A DNA stretch of 64,000 bases from Georgenia daeguensis (GTDB lineage: Bacteria > Actinomycetota > Actinomycetes > Actinomycetales > Actinomycetaceae). The position numbers and the translations under genes are program-made. Shown piece after piece: positions 50,386 through 58,935 of the stretch. Every line of letters starts with the position of its first letter. Within the stretch, counting starts at the first letter, position 1. Location: the NCBI RefSeq assembly GCF_039537705.1, contig NZ_BAABBA010000009.1:62001-126000 (forward strand), written 5' to 3'. A model generated the notes under the pieces. It was not told where the DNA came from, made no database searches, and worked only from the letters and a program-made list of their open reading frames with translations.

Positions 50386-50406
50386 GCATCTGACCGCTGA
50401 AGCACC

Positions 50407-50439
50407 GTGACGGCCCGGCCCTGGTGGTCGGGCCGTCAC
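50407..50439 (+). terminator. Intercistronic hairpin after the binding-protein gene
   Basis: GTGACGGCCCG pairs with CGGGCCGTCAC around an 11-nt loop, 22 bases after the lipoprotein stop and 62 bases before the ATPase gene. Likely a leaky attenuator or mRNA stabiliser that favours expression of the lipoprotein. Confidence 0.65.
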
Positions 50440-50500
50440 ACGCTCGCCCCCGGTACCGTGACGATGCGGTACCTGAATCGACCGGCGCCTGCCGAACCGG

Positions 50501-52096
50501 ATGGAGCCCACGGACGTGAAGCTAGAACTGCGCGGGATCACCAAGGCCTTCGGGCCCCTGGTCGCGAACGATCACATCGACCTGGTGGTCGAGCCAGGCG
50601 AGATCCACGCCCTTCTCGGGGAGAACGGCGCCGGCAAGAGCACGCTCATGAACGTGCTCTACGGGCTCTACACCCCCGACGACGGGCAGATCCTCCTCGA
50701 CGACAGACCGGTCACGTTCTCCGGCCCGGGCGACGCCGTCGCCGCCGGTATCGGCATGGTGCACCAGCACTTCATGCTCATCCCGGTCTTCACGGTGGCC
50801 GAGTCCCTGGCCCTGGGCTACGAGCCCGTCGGCGCCGCCGGACTCATCAAGGTCGACGAGGCCCGGCGCCGGGTGAAGGAGATCTCCGACCGCTTCGGCT
50901 TCGACGTCGACCCGGACGCCTACATCGAGGACCTCCCCGTCGGCGCGCAGCAGCGCGTGGAGATCATCAAGGCGCTCTCCCGTGACGCCGAGGTGCTCAT
51001 CCTCGACGAGCCGACGGCGGTCCTGACCCCGCAGGAGACCGACGAGCTCATCGAGATCATGCGTCAGCTCAAGGCGAGCGGCACGTCGATCGTGTTCATC
51101 ACCCACAAGCTGCGCGAGGTCCGTGCCGTCGCCGACCGCATCACCGTCATCCGCCGCGGCAAGGTCGTCGGCGAGGCGAGTCCTACCTCGTCGGAGACCG
51201 AGCTGGCCTCCATGATGGTCGGCCGCTCCGTGAACCTCGGCGTGGACAAGGCGCCCGCGCAGGGGGGCGAGGAGTCGTTCGTCGTCTCCGACCTGACCGT
51301 GCTGGACCCGGCCGGGAAGACGATGGTCGACCGGGTCAGCTTCGCCGTGCGCCGCGGCGAGATCCTCGCCGTCGCCGGCGTGCAGGGCAACGGCCAGACC
51401 GAGCTCACCGAGACCATCCTCGGGCTCACCGAACCGGTCTCCGGCTCCATCACCCTCGAGGGCGAGGAGCTCACCGGCCGGACGGTCAAGGAGCGGCTGC
51501 GGGCCGGCGTCGGGTTCGTCCCGGAGGACCGGTCCACCGACGGCATCATCTCCTCCTTCTCCGTGGCCGAGAACCTCGTGCTCGACCTCTACGACACCGA
51601 GCCCTTCGCCTCCGGGCTGGCGATGAGCCCGGCGGTGGTCCGCGAGAACGCCGAGAAGCGCGCGCGCGAGTTCGACGTCCGGCTCACGTCGACGGCGGAC
51701 CCGATCTCCACCCTCTCCGGCGGCAACCAGCAGAAGGTGGTCATCGCCCGCGAGATGTCCCGCCCGCTGCGGGTCCTCGTCGCCTCCCAGCCCACCCGTG
51801 GTCTGGACGTGGGCTCCATCGAGTTCATGCACAAGCGCATCGTCGAGGAGCGGGACAAGGGGACCCCGGTCGTGATCGTCTCCACCGAGCTCGACGAGGT
51901 CCTCGCGCTCGCCGACCGCATCGCCGTGATGTACCGCGGCCAGATCGTCGGCATCGTCGACGGCGGTACGGACCGTGACGTGCTCGGCCTCATGATGGCC
52001 GGCGTCCCCCTCGAGGAGGCGCAGGTGCAGGCCGCCGAGCACAAGACCACCCTGGCCGCGGCCGACGCCGTCGCCGAGCAGGAGGGAACGTCGTGA
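50501..52096 (+). CDS. Nucleoside ABC transporter ATPase (two NBDs)
   Basis: 531 residues, two fused nucleotide-binding domains. NBD1: Walker A GENGAGKST, signature VGAQQRVEIIKAL, Walker B VLILDEPTAVL. NBD2: a degenerate Walker A GVQGNGQTE, signature LSGGNQQKVVIAREM and SQPTRGLDVGS where Walker B is expected. This asymmetry is normal for sugar/nucleoside (RbsA/BMP-NupA) ATPases. The ATG at 50501 is used; GTG 50516 with GGAG upstream is an equally good start. Stop overlaps the first permease gene (GTGA). Confidence 0.94.
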   Translation: MEPTDVKLELRGITKAFGPLVANDHIDLVVEPGEIHALLGENGAGKSTLMNVLYGLYTPDDGQILLDDRPVTFSGPGDAVAAGIGMVHQHFMLIPVFTVAESLALGYEPVGAAGLIKVDEARRRVKEISDRFGFDVDPDAYIEDLPVGAQQRVEIIKALSRDAEVLILDEPTAVLTPQETDELIEIMRQLKASGTSIVFITHKLREVRAVADRITVIRRGKVVGEASPTSSETELASMMVGRSVNLGVDKAPAQGGEESFVVSDLTVLDPAGKTMVDRVSFAVRRGEILAVAGVQGNGQTELTETILGLTEPVSGSITLEGEELTGRTVKERLRAGVGFVPEDRSTDGIISSFSVAENLVLDLYDTEPFASGLAMSPAVVRENAEKRAREFDVRLTSTADPISTLSGGNQQKVVIAREMSRPLRVLVASQPTRGLDVGSIEFMHKRIVEERDKGTPVVIVSTELDEVLALADRIAVMYRGQIVGIVDGGTDRDVLGLMMAGVPLEEAQVQAAEHKTTLAAADAVAEQEGTS

Positions 52097-53424
52097 CCGA
52101 CCCCGTCAACGAGAACCCGCAGACCGCGGCACAGCCCGGCGACGTGGTCGCGCAGGGCGAGCAGGTGCCGGCCCCGGAGGGGGCGCCCGGCTCGACGGTG
52201 CGCGGCAGCACCGGTGGCCGCGAGACGCGCACGGGGCAGTTCTTCCGGGAGCTGCTCTCGGGCAGCTGGCTGGTGTCGGTCCTCGCGGTGGTCGTCGCCC
52301 TGGTGATCGGCGGCGTGCTCATCGCGCTGGCCGACTCGCGCGTGCAGGAGACCGCGACCTACCTCTTCGCCCGGCCCGCCGACTTCTTCACGGCCGCCTG
52401 GGACTCCGTCTACGGCGCGTACCGGGCCATGTTCCGCGGCGCGATCTACGACTTCCGCGCCGAGACCTTCAGCCGCGCGATCCGGCCGCTGACCGAGACC
52501 CTCGTCTTCTCCGTGCCGCTCATCCTCGCGGGCCTGGGCCTGGCGGTCGGCTTCCGCGCCGGCCTGTTCAACATCGGCGCCCAGGGGCAGATCGTCCTCG
52601 GCGGCATCTTCGGCGCGTTCATCGGCTTCACGTTCGACCTCCCGGTCGTGCTGCACGTGACGCTGGCCGCGATCGGGGCCGCCCTCGGCGGTGCCATCTG
52701 GGCCGGCATCGCCGGTTTCCTCAAGGCCCGCACCGGGGCCAACGAGGTGATCGTGACGATCATGCTCAACAACATCGCCGTCTACCTGGTCGCCTACCTC
52801 CTGACCACGCAGGCGTTCCGGCTGCCGAACTCCCCGTTCCCGAAGTCACCGGACATCCCCTCGGACTCGGCCGCGTACCCGCTCCTGCTCGGGCCCAGCT
52901 TCCGGCTCCACGCCGGGTTCCTGCTGGCGATCGCGGCGACGTTCTTCGTGTGGTGGCTGCTCGAGCGCTCGACCATCGGCTTCGAGATCCGTGCGGCGGG
53001 CTCGAACCCGAGCGCCTCGCGCACCGCCGGCATCTCGGTCAACCGCGTCGTCGTGCTGACCATGGTCATCTCCGGCGCCCTGTGCGGGCTGGCCGGGTCG
53101 GCCCAGGTGCTCGGCACCGAGCGCGCCCTGACCGCGGGCGTGGCAGCCAGCTACGGCTTCGACGCCATCACGGTGGCCCTGCTCGGCCGGTCCCGGCCGG
53201 TGGGCACGTTCCTCGCAGGTCTGCTCTTCGGCGCGCTGCGCGCGGGGGGCGTGCTCATGCAGTCCACCACCCAGACCCCGATCGACATCATCCTCGTGGT
53301 GCAGTCGATCATCGTGCTTCTCATCGCCGCCCCGCCCCTGGTGCGCGCGATCTTCCGGCTCCCCGCACCGGGGGCCCGCCCGCGGGGTGCGCGCACCCCG
53401 GTCGTGAAGGAGGCGGCGGCATGA
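52093..53424 (+). CDS. Nucleoside ABC transporter permease 1
   Basis: 443 residues, GTG overlapping the ATPase stop. A 55-residue hydrophilic N-terminus, then about ten membrane helices of the BPD_transp_2 family: FRAGLFNIGAQGQIVLGGIF, ARTGANEVIVTIMLNN, IRAAGSNPSASRTAGISVNR, GFDAITVALLGRSRPVGTF. Forms the translocation pore with the next gene product. Confidence 0.92.
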   Translation: MTDPVNENPQTAAQPGDVVAQGEQVPAPEGAPGSTVRGSTGGRETRTGQFFRELLSGSWLVSVLAVVVALVIGGVLIALADSRVQETATYLFARPADFFTAAWDSVYGAYRAMFRGAIYDFRAETFSRAIRPLTETLVFSVPLILAGLGLAVGFRAGLFNIGAQGQIVLGGIFGAFIGFTFDLPVVLHVTLAAIGAALGGAIWAGIAGFLKARTGANEVIVTIMLNNIAVYLVAYLLTTQAFRLPNSPFPKSPDIPSDSAAYPLLLGPSFRLHAGFLLAIAATFFVWWLLERSTIGFEIRAAGSNPSASRTAGISVNRVVVLTMVISGALCGLAGSAQVLGTERALTAGVAASYGFDAITVALLGRSRPVGTFLAGLLFGALRAGGVLMQSTTQTPIDIILVVQSIIVLLIAAPPLVRAIFRLPAPGARPRGARTPVVKEAAA

Positions 53425-54713
53425 GTACCGCGATCACCGAGCAGGCCCGGCCGCAGCAGCGCGGGGACGTCGTCCTCAAGCCCATCAGCTGGCGCTGGCC
53501 CGTGCTGTACGGCGTCCTGACGATCGCCGCCCTGCTGCTCTTCACCCTCCTGCCCGGCCTCGAGGGCGAGACCATCTACCAGCTCTCGCGCGGCAGCGAC
53601 TTCTTCCAGATCCCGAACTTCGCGGTGCCCGCGGCACTGACGAACTGGCTGCTGGTGGCCGTGATGGCCGTGCTGACGGTCCTCGCGCTCTGGCTGACCA
53701 GGAACCGGCGCGACGTGCCCAGGTGGATCCCCGTCGTCTTCGGGATCGCCTTCGTCCTGACGTTCCTCACCTACGTGGGCGCCGGCCGCTCGACCGTCAT
53801 CCCGGTGACCACGCTTCTCTCCGGCGCCCTGGCGCTGTCCGTCCCGCTCGTCTTCGGCGCCCTGTGCGGCGTGGTCTGCGAGCGCTCCGGCATCGTCAAC
53901 ATCGCCATCGAGGGCCAGCTGCTCGGCGGGGCCTTCCTGGCCGCCGTGGTCGGCTCGCTGACCTCCAGCGCCTACCTCGGCATGATCGCCGCGCCGATCG
54001 CCGGTGCCCTCGTCGGCGTGCTGCTGGTCTTCTTCGCGGTGCGGTACTGGGTGGACCAGATCATCGTCGGCGTCGTGCTCAACGTGCTGGTGGTCGGCGT
54101 GACCAGCTTCCTGTTCTCCACGGTGCTCACCGAGGACAAGGCCACCTGGAACGCCAACCAGCGCCTGCCCGAGCTGCCGATCCCGCTGCTGTCCGAGATC
54201 CCCGTGATCGGGCCCGTGCTGTTCCGGCAGACGCTGCTCGTCTACATCATGTACGCGGCCGTGATCCTGCTGCAGATCTTCGTCTTCCGCAGCCGCTGGG
54301 GCCTGCGCATGCGCGCCGTCGGCGAGCACCCGAAGGCCGCGGACACCGTGGGCATCAAGGTCAACCGCACCCGCGTGGTCAACACCATCTTCGGCGGCGC
54401 CATCGCCGGCCTGGGCGGCGCGTTCTTCACGGTGGGCTCCGGGCTGGCGTTCGGCAAGGAGATGTCCGCCGGCCAGGGCTACATCGCCCTCGCGGCGATG
54501 ATCCTGGGCAAGTGGAACCCCACCGGCGCGGTGGCGGCGGCGCTGCTGTTCGGCTTTTCCAAGAACCTCGGGAACGTGCTGTCGACCATCGGCTCGACCG
54601 TGCCGTCCGAGTTCCTGCTGATGCTGCCCTACGCCGTGACGATCTTCGCCGTCGCGGGCCTCGTCGGCCGGGTGCGGGCACCTGCCGCGGAGAACATCCC
54701 CTACATCAAGTGA
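53421..54713 (+). CDS. Nucleoside ABC transporter permease 2
   Basis: 430 residues, ATG overlapping the first permease stop (ATGA). About ten helices with the family landmarks CERSGIVNIAIEGQLLGGAF, MRAVGEHPKAADTVGIKVNR and GQGYIALAAMILGKWNPTGA. Completes a BMP-ATPase-permease-permease importer. The cdd gene follows after 14 bp. Confidence 0.93.
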   Translation: MSTAITEQARPQQRGDVVLKPISWRWPVLYGVLTIAALLLFTLLPGLEGETIYQLSRGSDFFQIPNFAVPAALTNWLLVAVMAVLTVLALWLTRNRRDVPRWIPVVFGIAFVLTFLTYVGAGRSTVIPVTTLLSGALALSVPLVFGALCGVVCERSGIVNIAIEGQLLGGAFLAAVVGSLTSSAYLGMIAAPIAGALVGVLLVFFAVRYWVDQIIVGVVLNVLVVGVTSFLFSTVLTEDKATWNANQRLPELPIPLLSEIPVIGPVLFRQTLLVYIMYAAVILLQIFVFRSRWGLRMRAVGEHPKAADTVGIKVNRTRVVNTIFGGAIAGLGGAFFTVGSGLAFGKEMSAGQGYIALAAMILGKWNPTGAVAAALLFGFSKNLGNVLSTIGSTVPSEFLLMLPYAVTIFAVAGLVGRVRAPAAENIPYIK

Positions 54714-54727
54714 GCGGAGAACCGTCC

Positions 54728-55153
54728 ATGGGCACCGACGACGCCACCTGGGCCCTGCTGCGCGACCTCGCCACCGAGGCCATGACGCGGGCGTACGCGC
54801 CGTACTCGGGCTACCCGGTGGGTGCGGCCGCGCTCGTGGAGGACGGGCGCACCGTGTCCGGGTGCAACGTGGAGAACGCGGCGCTCGGCGTCACCCTGTG
54901 CGCGGAGTGCGGGCTCGTCTCCGAGCTCGTGCGCTCGGGAGGCGGTCGTCTCGTCGCGTTCACGTGCGTCGACGGCGACGGCCGCATCCTCGTCCCGTGC
55001 GGGCGGTGCCGCCAGCTCCTCTGGGAGCACGGCGGTCCCGAGCTCGAGATGCTGATGCCGGCCGGGGTGCGCACGCTGGCCCAGGTCCTGCCGGACGCGT
55101 TCGGCCCCGACTACCTCGAGAACCGGTCCCGAACACCTGGAGAACAGGCATGA
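54728..55153 (+). CDS. cdd: Cytidine deaminase
   Basis: 141 residues, the small tetrameric class. Deaminates cytidine and deoxycytidine to uridine and deoxyuridine. APYSGYPVGAAALVEDGRTV begins the fold; the zinc site is GVTLCAECGLVSELV (Cys-Ala-Glu) plus PCGRCRQLLWE. Stop overlaps the deoA ATG. Sits directly behind the importer, so imported cytidine is funnelled towards phosphorolysis. Confidence 0.95.
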   Translation: MGTDDATWALLRDLATEAMTRAYAPYSGYPVGAAALVEDGRTVSGCNVENAALGVTLCAECGLVSELVRSGGGRLVAFTCVDGDGRILVPCGRCRQLLWEHGGPELEMLMPAGVRTLAQVLPDAFGPDYLENRSRTPGEQA

Positions 55154-56439
55154 GCGAGCCTTTCGACGCCGTCGACGTCATCCGCGCCAAGCGCGACCGC
55201 GAGGAGCTGAGCGGCGAGCAGATCGACTGGGTCATCGACGCGTACACGCGGGGCGTCGTCGCCGAGGAGCAGATGAGCGCCCTCGCCATGGCGATCTTCC
55301 TCAACGGCATGGGGCGGGCCGAGATCGCCCGGTGGACCGACGCGATGATCCGGTCCGGGGAGCGGATGGACTTCTCGGCGCTCTCGCGGCCGACGTCGGA
55401 CAAGCACTCCACCGGCGGCGTGGGCGACAAGATCACCCTGCCGCTGGCTCCGCTCGTCGCGGTCTTCGGGGTCGCGGTGCCCCAGCTGTCGGGGCGCGGT
55501 CTGGGCCACACCGGCGGCACCCTCGACAAGCTCGAGGCCATCCCGGGCTGGCGGGCCGCGCTGTCGAACGAGGAGGTGCTCGCCCAGCTCGAGGACGTCG
55601 GTGCAGTCATCTGCGCCGCCGGCTCCGGGCTCGCACCGGCCGACAAGAAGCTCTACGCGCTGCGCGACACGACCTCGACGGTGGAGTCCATCCCGCTCAT
55701 CGCCTCCTCGATCATGAGCAAGAAGATCGCCGAGGGCACCGGCTCGCTGGTCCTCGACGTGAAGGTCGGCTCGGGCGCGTTCATGAAGGACCTCGACCGG
55801 GCCCGGCAGCTCGCGGAGACGATGGTGGCGCTCGGCACCGACGCCGGCGTGCGCACGGTCGCGCTGCTCACCGACATGTCGACCCCGCTGGGCCTGACCG
55901 TCGGCAACGCCCTGGAGGTGCGGGAGTCGGTGGAGGTCCTCGCCGGCGGCGGGCCCTCCGACGTCGTCGAGCTGACGGTCGCCCTGGCGCGGGAGATGCT
56001 CGCGGGAGCCGGCCGGGACGACGTCGATCCCGAGGCAGCGCTGAAGGACGGGCGGGCCATGGACGTCTGGCGCAGGATGATCGCCGCCCAGGACGGCGAC
56101 CCCGACGCCCCGCTGCCCGTGGCCGAGCACACCGAGGACGTCGTGGCCCAGACCGACGGGGTGCTGACGAGCCTCGACGCGTACGACGTCGGAGTCGCCT
56201 CCTGGCGGCTCGGCGCCGGGCGGGCCCGCAAGGAGGACCCGGTCCAGGCCGTCGCCGGGATCGAGATCCACGCGAAGCCGGGGGAGCGGGTCCGGGCGGG
56301 GCAGAAGCTGCTCACCCTCCACACCGCGACCCCCGAGCGTTTCGCGCGGGCCAAGGAGGCGCTCGCCGGGGCCGTCACCGTCGAGCCCGACGGTGGCGTC
56401 CGGGACCGCTCCATCGTGCTCGGCCGGGTGACCGCCTGA
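55150..56439 (+). CDS. deoA: Thymidine/pyrimidine-nucleoside phosphorylase
   Basis: 429 residues. Cleaves thymidine, deoxyuridine or uridine with phosphate to the base and (deoxy)ribose-1-phosphate. Signature KHSTGGVGDKITLPLAPLVA, SGRGLGHTGGTLDKLEAIPG, VKVGSGAFMKDL and a C-terminal AGIEIHAKPGERVRAGQKLL domain. Length fits the Gram-positive pyrimidine nucleoside phosphorylase/DeoA family; substrate preference cannot be fixed from sequence. The sugar phosphate feeds DeoC further down. Confidence 0.95.
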   Translation: MSEPFDAVDVIRAKRDREELSGEQIDWVIDAYTRGVVAEEQMSALAMAIFLNGMGRAEIARWTDAMIRSGERMDFSALSRPTSDKHSTGGVGDKITLPLAPLVAVFGVAVPQLSGRGLGHTGGTLDKLEAIPGWRAALSNEEVLAQLEDVGAVICAAGSGLAPADKKLYALRDTTSTVESIPLIASSIMSKKIAEGTGSLVLDVKVGSGAFMKDLDRARQLAETMVALGTDAGVRTVALLTDMSTPLGLTVGNALEVRESVEVLAGGGPSDVVELTVALAREMLAGAGRDDVDPEAALKDGRAMDVWRRMIAAQDGDPDAPLPVAEHTEDVVAQTDGVLTSLDAYDVGVASWRLGAGRARKEDPVQAVAGIEIHAKPGERVRAGQKLLTLHTATPERFARAKEALAGAVTVEPDGGVRDRSIVLGRVTA

Positions 56440-56505
56440 CGGCAGGGAACCGGCGGCCGGAGCGCCGGCTGCCGGCAGGTCCGGCACGCGTCGTCCACCC
56501 TGCCA

Positions 56506-56566
56506 GGTCGCTCGCCGTCGGTACGTCCGGCGCCCCGCCGGGTCGCTCGCCGTCGGCACGTCCGGC
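56506..56566 (+). repeat. Two 26-bp direct repeats at 35-bp spacing
   Basis: GGTCGCTCGCCGTCGGYACG followed by TCCGGC occurs at 56506-56531 and 56541-56566, immediately before the gene at 56579. A weaker third copy of the TCCGGCAC part is at about 56480. They may be regulatory or a slipped duplication. Confidence 0.6.
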
Positions 56567-56578
56567 ACCCTGTCGTCC

Positions 56579-57553
56579 ATGACCCACCCCGGCTGGCGGC
56601 ACGTGCACCTCGGAACGGTCCTGGGCCGTCTGGTCCGTCCTGCGGCTGACTCTCCGCCAGCTGACTCTCCGCCAGCTGACTCTCCGCCAGCTGACTCTCC
56701 GCCAGCTGACTCTCCGCCAGCTGCTCGTACGTCAACAGCTCGCCCGCCAACCGCGCGTCCGTCTCCCGTCCGTCCGCGCGCGACCCGCGACCCGCGGCCC
56801 GTGCGGCCCCAGCTCGTCACGCTCGGCGGCGCACCTGCCAGGCAGAGCGACCCGACCACCTGCGGCTCGACCGCCCTGCTCATGCTCGCCGCCACCGGCG
56901 ACCCGCTGCTCGCCACCTGGCTCGAGGACGGCAGCATCCCCGCCGCGCTGCCGCCGCACCGGCTCCCGCCTGAGATCCCGCCCGGCCCTCAGGCACCCGA
57001 CGCCGCCGGCCGGATCGCCGCGGCGCAACGGCACATCAAGGCGCGCACCGGCGCGCACGCCCTCGGTCCGCTGCGCTGGCCAGGGGCGCTCGGCACCCCG
57101 CCCTGGACCGCCGCCCGCGAGGCGCGGTTCCCCGGTGTGCGCTATCGGGCCGTCCCCGTCGACGACGCCTCCCCGGTCGGCGCCGCGATGCTCTCCCAGG
57201 CTCACGCGGCCACCCTGGACGGCATCCCCGTCCCGCTCTACACCGGCGGAGACCTCGGCGACGGCCTCGCGGCCGCCGTCCCGCGCCACGTGGTGCTCGC
57301 GGTCCCTCCGCCGCAGGGGGCGCCCCACCGCGGCCACGACCGCGACGGCCACCCCGTCCTGCACGTGTACGACCCCTCCGACGGTCGGGTGCACCAGGTG
57401 CGCGTCGCCGAGCTGCTCGGCCGGACCACGCCGCACCCTGCTCTGGGTGGCTGGACGCACGTGTGCTGGGTGCTGCTGCCCCGCCCGGCACCGGCCTCCG
57501 ATTCCCTTGCGCCGCCCAGCCCCGCGGGGCAGGCTGGGCAGACGAATCCGTGA
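56579..57553 (+). CDS. Hypothetical protein with papain/C39-like cysteine motif
   Basis: 324 residues. A low-complexity N-terminus contains five ADSPP repeats (residues 23-48) and an Arg/Pro/Thr-rich linker. The conserved-looking part begins at QSDPTTCGSTALLMLA: Gln89 and Cys95 resemble the oxyanion Gln and nucleophile of papain-like (C39-type) peptidases. His237 in PRHVVLAV and Asp265 in LHVYDPSDG are in the right order for a Cys-His-Asp triad. No signal peptide or membrane segment is evident. I do not recognise a named family. It lies between deoA and deoC on the same strand; enzymatic role and link to nucleosides are unproven. Confidence 0.7.
   Translation: MTHPGWRHVHLGTVLGRLVRPAADSPPADSPPADSPPADSPPADSPPAARTSTARPPTARPSPVRPRATRDPRPVRPQLVTLGGAPARQSDPTTCGSTALLMLAATGDPLLATWLEDGSIPAALPPHRLPPEIPPGPQAPDAAGRIAAAQRHIKARTGAHALGPLRWPGALGTPPWTAAREARFPGVRYRAVPVDDASPVGAAMLSQAHAATLDGIPVPLYTGGDLGDGLAAAVPRHVVLAVPPPQGAPHRGHDRDGHPVLHVYDPSDGRVHQVRVAELLGRTTPHPALGGWTHVCWVLLPRPAPASDSLAPPSPAGQAGQTNP
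56645..56719 (+). repeat. 15-bp perfect tandem repeat, five copies
   Basis: GCTGACTCTCCGCCA is repeated five times without a mismatch and encodes ADSPP. Perfect identity suggests recent expansion by slippage. Confidence 0.92.
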
Positions 57554-57570
57554 CCGTTCGAGGAGGAGCA

Positions 57571-57798
57571 ATGAGCGAGCAGCCCGACAGCACCGCCATC
57601 GAGCTGGACCCGGAGACGCTGGCGGAGGACCACCTCGTCACCGAGGACCCGGCCGACCTGCCTGAGGAGTACGAGCCCGATCCCGACCTCGTCTCGGCCA
57701 CCCGCGAGGCGGACCACGCCGACGTCGCCGAGCAGCTCACCGAGGTGCCCGGCATGGACGAGGAGGGCGACGAGGGCGAGGCCGAGGAGGAGTTCTAG
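57571..57798 (+). CDS. Small, very acidic hypothetical protein
   Basis: 75 residues with a strong RBS (AGGAGGAGCA) six bases before the ATG. Composition is dominated by Asp, Glu, Pro and Ala; it ends GDEGEAEEEF. No Cys, no signal or membrane segment, predicted disordered. The strong RBS and regular codon use argue for a real gene. It is 17 bp after the papain-like gene and upstream of a hairpin and deoC. Function unknown. Confidence 0.75.
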   Translation: MSEQPDSTAIELDPETLAEDHLVTEDPADLPEEYEPDPDLVSATREADHADVAEQLTEVPGMDEEGDEGEAEEEF

Positions 57799-57804
57799 CT
57801 AGCA

Positions 57805-57840
57805 GGTGTCCCCCCGCCCTCCCACGGGCGGCGGGGCACC
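57805..57840 (+). terminator. Imperfect hairpin before deoC
   Basis: GGTGTCCCCCCGCCC and GGGCGGCGGGGCACC form a stem with a few mismatches, seven bases after the acidic-protein stop. Partial terminator or attenuator between it and deoC. The following 80 bases show no clear promoter. Confidence 0.6.
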
Positions 57841-57921
57841 GAGCGTCCGGCGTCCCGCCCGCGCTCGTCCCGCCCGTACGGAGACTCCCGCCCGTACGCG
57901 GCTCAAGCAGGTGGAGGAACG

Positions 57922-58929
57922 ATGACGTTGCAGACGGCCGCCCTGGCGCCGGCCGCCCGGGCCGTGCAGGTGCTCGGCACCGACCTGACCGAGAAGAGCC
58001 TGCGCCTGCATCTCGAGGGGCTGCCGGGCGTGGACGCGGTGGGTCTCGACCAGCGCGCCGCCGGGCTGGGGACGCGGTCGATCAAGACGACGTCGAAGGC
58101 GTGGGCCCTCGACAAGATCATCTCCCTGATCGACCTGACCACCCTCGAGGGTGCCGACACTCCCGGCAAGGTGCGCTCCCTCGTCGCCAAGGCGGTGAGC
58201 CCGGACCCCTCCGACCCGACCACTCCCCATCCCGCCGCGGTGTGCGTCTACGGGGACATGGTGCCGGCCGCCGTCGAGGCCCTCGGCCCCCTCAAGGGAC
58301 TGGACGCCGGCGGGATCAACGTGGCCGCCGTCGCCACCGCCTTCCCCAGCGGGCGCGCCTCGCGCGAGGTCAAGCTGACCGACACCGCCGACGCCGTGGC
58401 CGCGGGCGCCGACGAGATCGACATGGTCATCGACCGCGGGGCGTTCCTCTCCGGGCGCTACGGGAAGGTCTTCGACGAGATCGTCGCAGTCAAGGAGGCC
58501 TGCAGGCGGCCGGACGGCACGTTCGCGCACCTGAAGGTCATCCTCGAGACCGGGGAGCTGGCGACGTACGACAACGTCCGCCGCGCCTCCTGGCTCGCGA
58601 TCCTCGCGGGCGGCGACTTCATCAAGACCTCCACCGGCAAGGTTTCGCCCGCGGCGACGCTGCCGGTCACGCTCCTGATGCTGCAGGTGGTCCGCGACTG
58701 GCACCGCCTCACCGGGGAGAAGATCGGCGTCAAGCCCGCCGGCGGGATCCGCACCTCCAAGGACGCCATCAAGTACGTGGTCACCGTCGCCGAGACGGTG
58801 GGGGAGCAGTGGCTCGACCCGCACCTGTTCCGCTTCGGCGCGTCGAGCCTGCTCAACGACGTCCTGCTCCAGCGCCAGCGCGTCTCCACCGGCCACTACT
58901 CCGGCCCCGACTACGTCACGATCGACTGA
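57922..58929 (+). CDS. deoC: Deoxyribose-phosphate aldolase
   Basis: 335 residues. Splits 2-deoxyribose-5-phosphate to glyceraldehyde-3-phosphate and acetaldehyde. The Schiff-base Lys is in GGDFIKTSTGKVSPAATL; ADEIDMVIDRGAFLSG and VKPAGGIRTSKDAIKYV complete the TIM-barrel site. Longer than the E. coli enzyme (about 259), with an N-terminal extension as usual in Actinobacteria. Six bases before the aldehyde dehydrogenase gene; the pairing fits removal of acetaldehyde. Confidence 0.95.
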   Translation: MTLQTAALAPAARAVQVLGTDLTEKSLRLHLEGLPGVDAVGLDQRAAGLGTRSIKTTSKAWALDKIISLIDLTTLEGADTPGKVRSLVAKAVSPDPSDPTTPHPAAVCVYGDMVPAAVEALGPLKGLDAGGINVAAVATAFPSGRASREVKLTDTADAVAAGADEIDMVIDRGAFLSGRYGKVFDEIVAVKEACRRPDGTFAHLKVILETGELATYDNVRRASWLAILAGGDFIKTSTGKVSPAATLPVTLLMLQVVRDWHRLTGEKIGVKPAGGIRTSKDAIKYVVTVAETVGEQWLDPHLFRFGASSLLNDVLLQRQRVSTGHYSGPDYVTID

Positions 58930-58935
58930 GGTCCC

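Noticed and set aside
50453..50476. Two GGTACC sites flanking GTGACGATGC as an operator before the ATPase gene
   Set aside because: Each GGTACC is itself palindromic, so any pair looks like an inverted repeat; nothing else supports regulation here.
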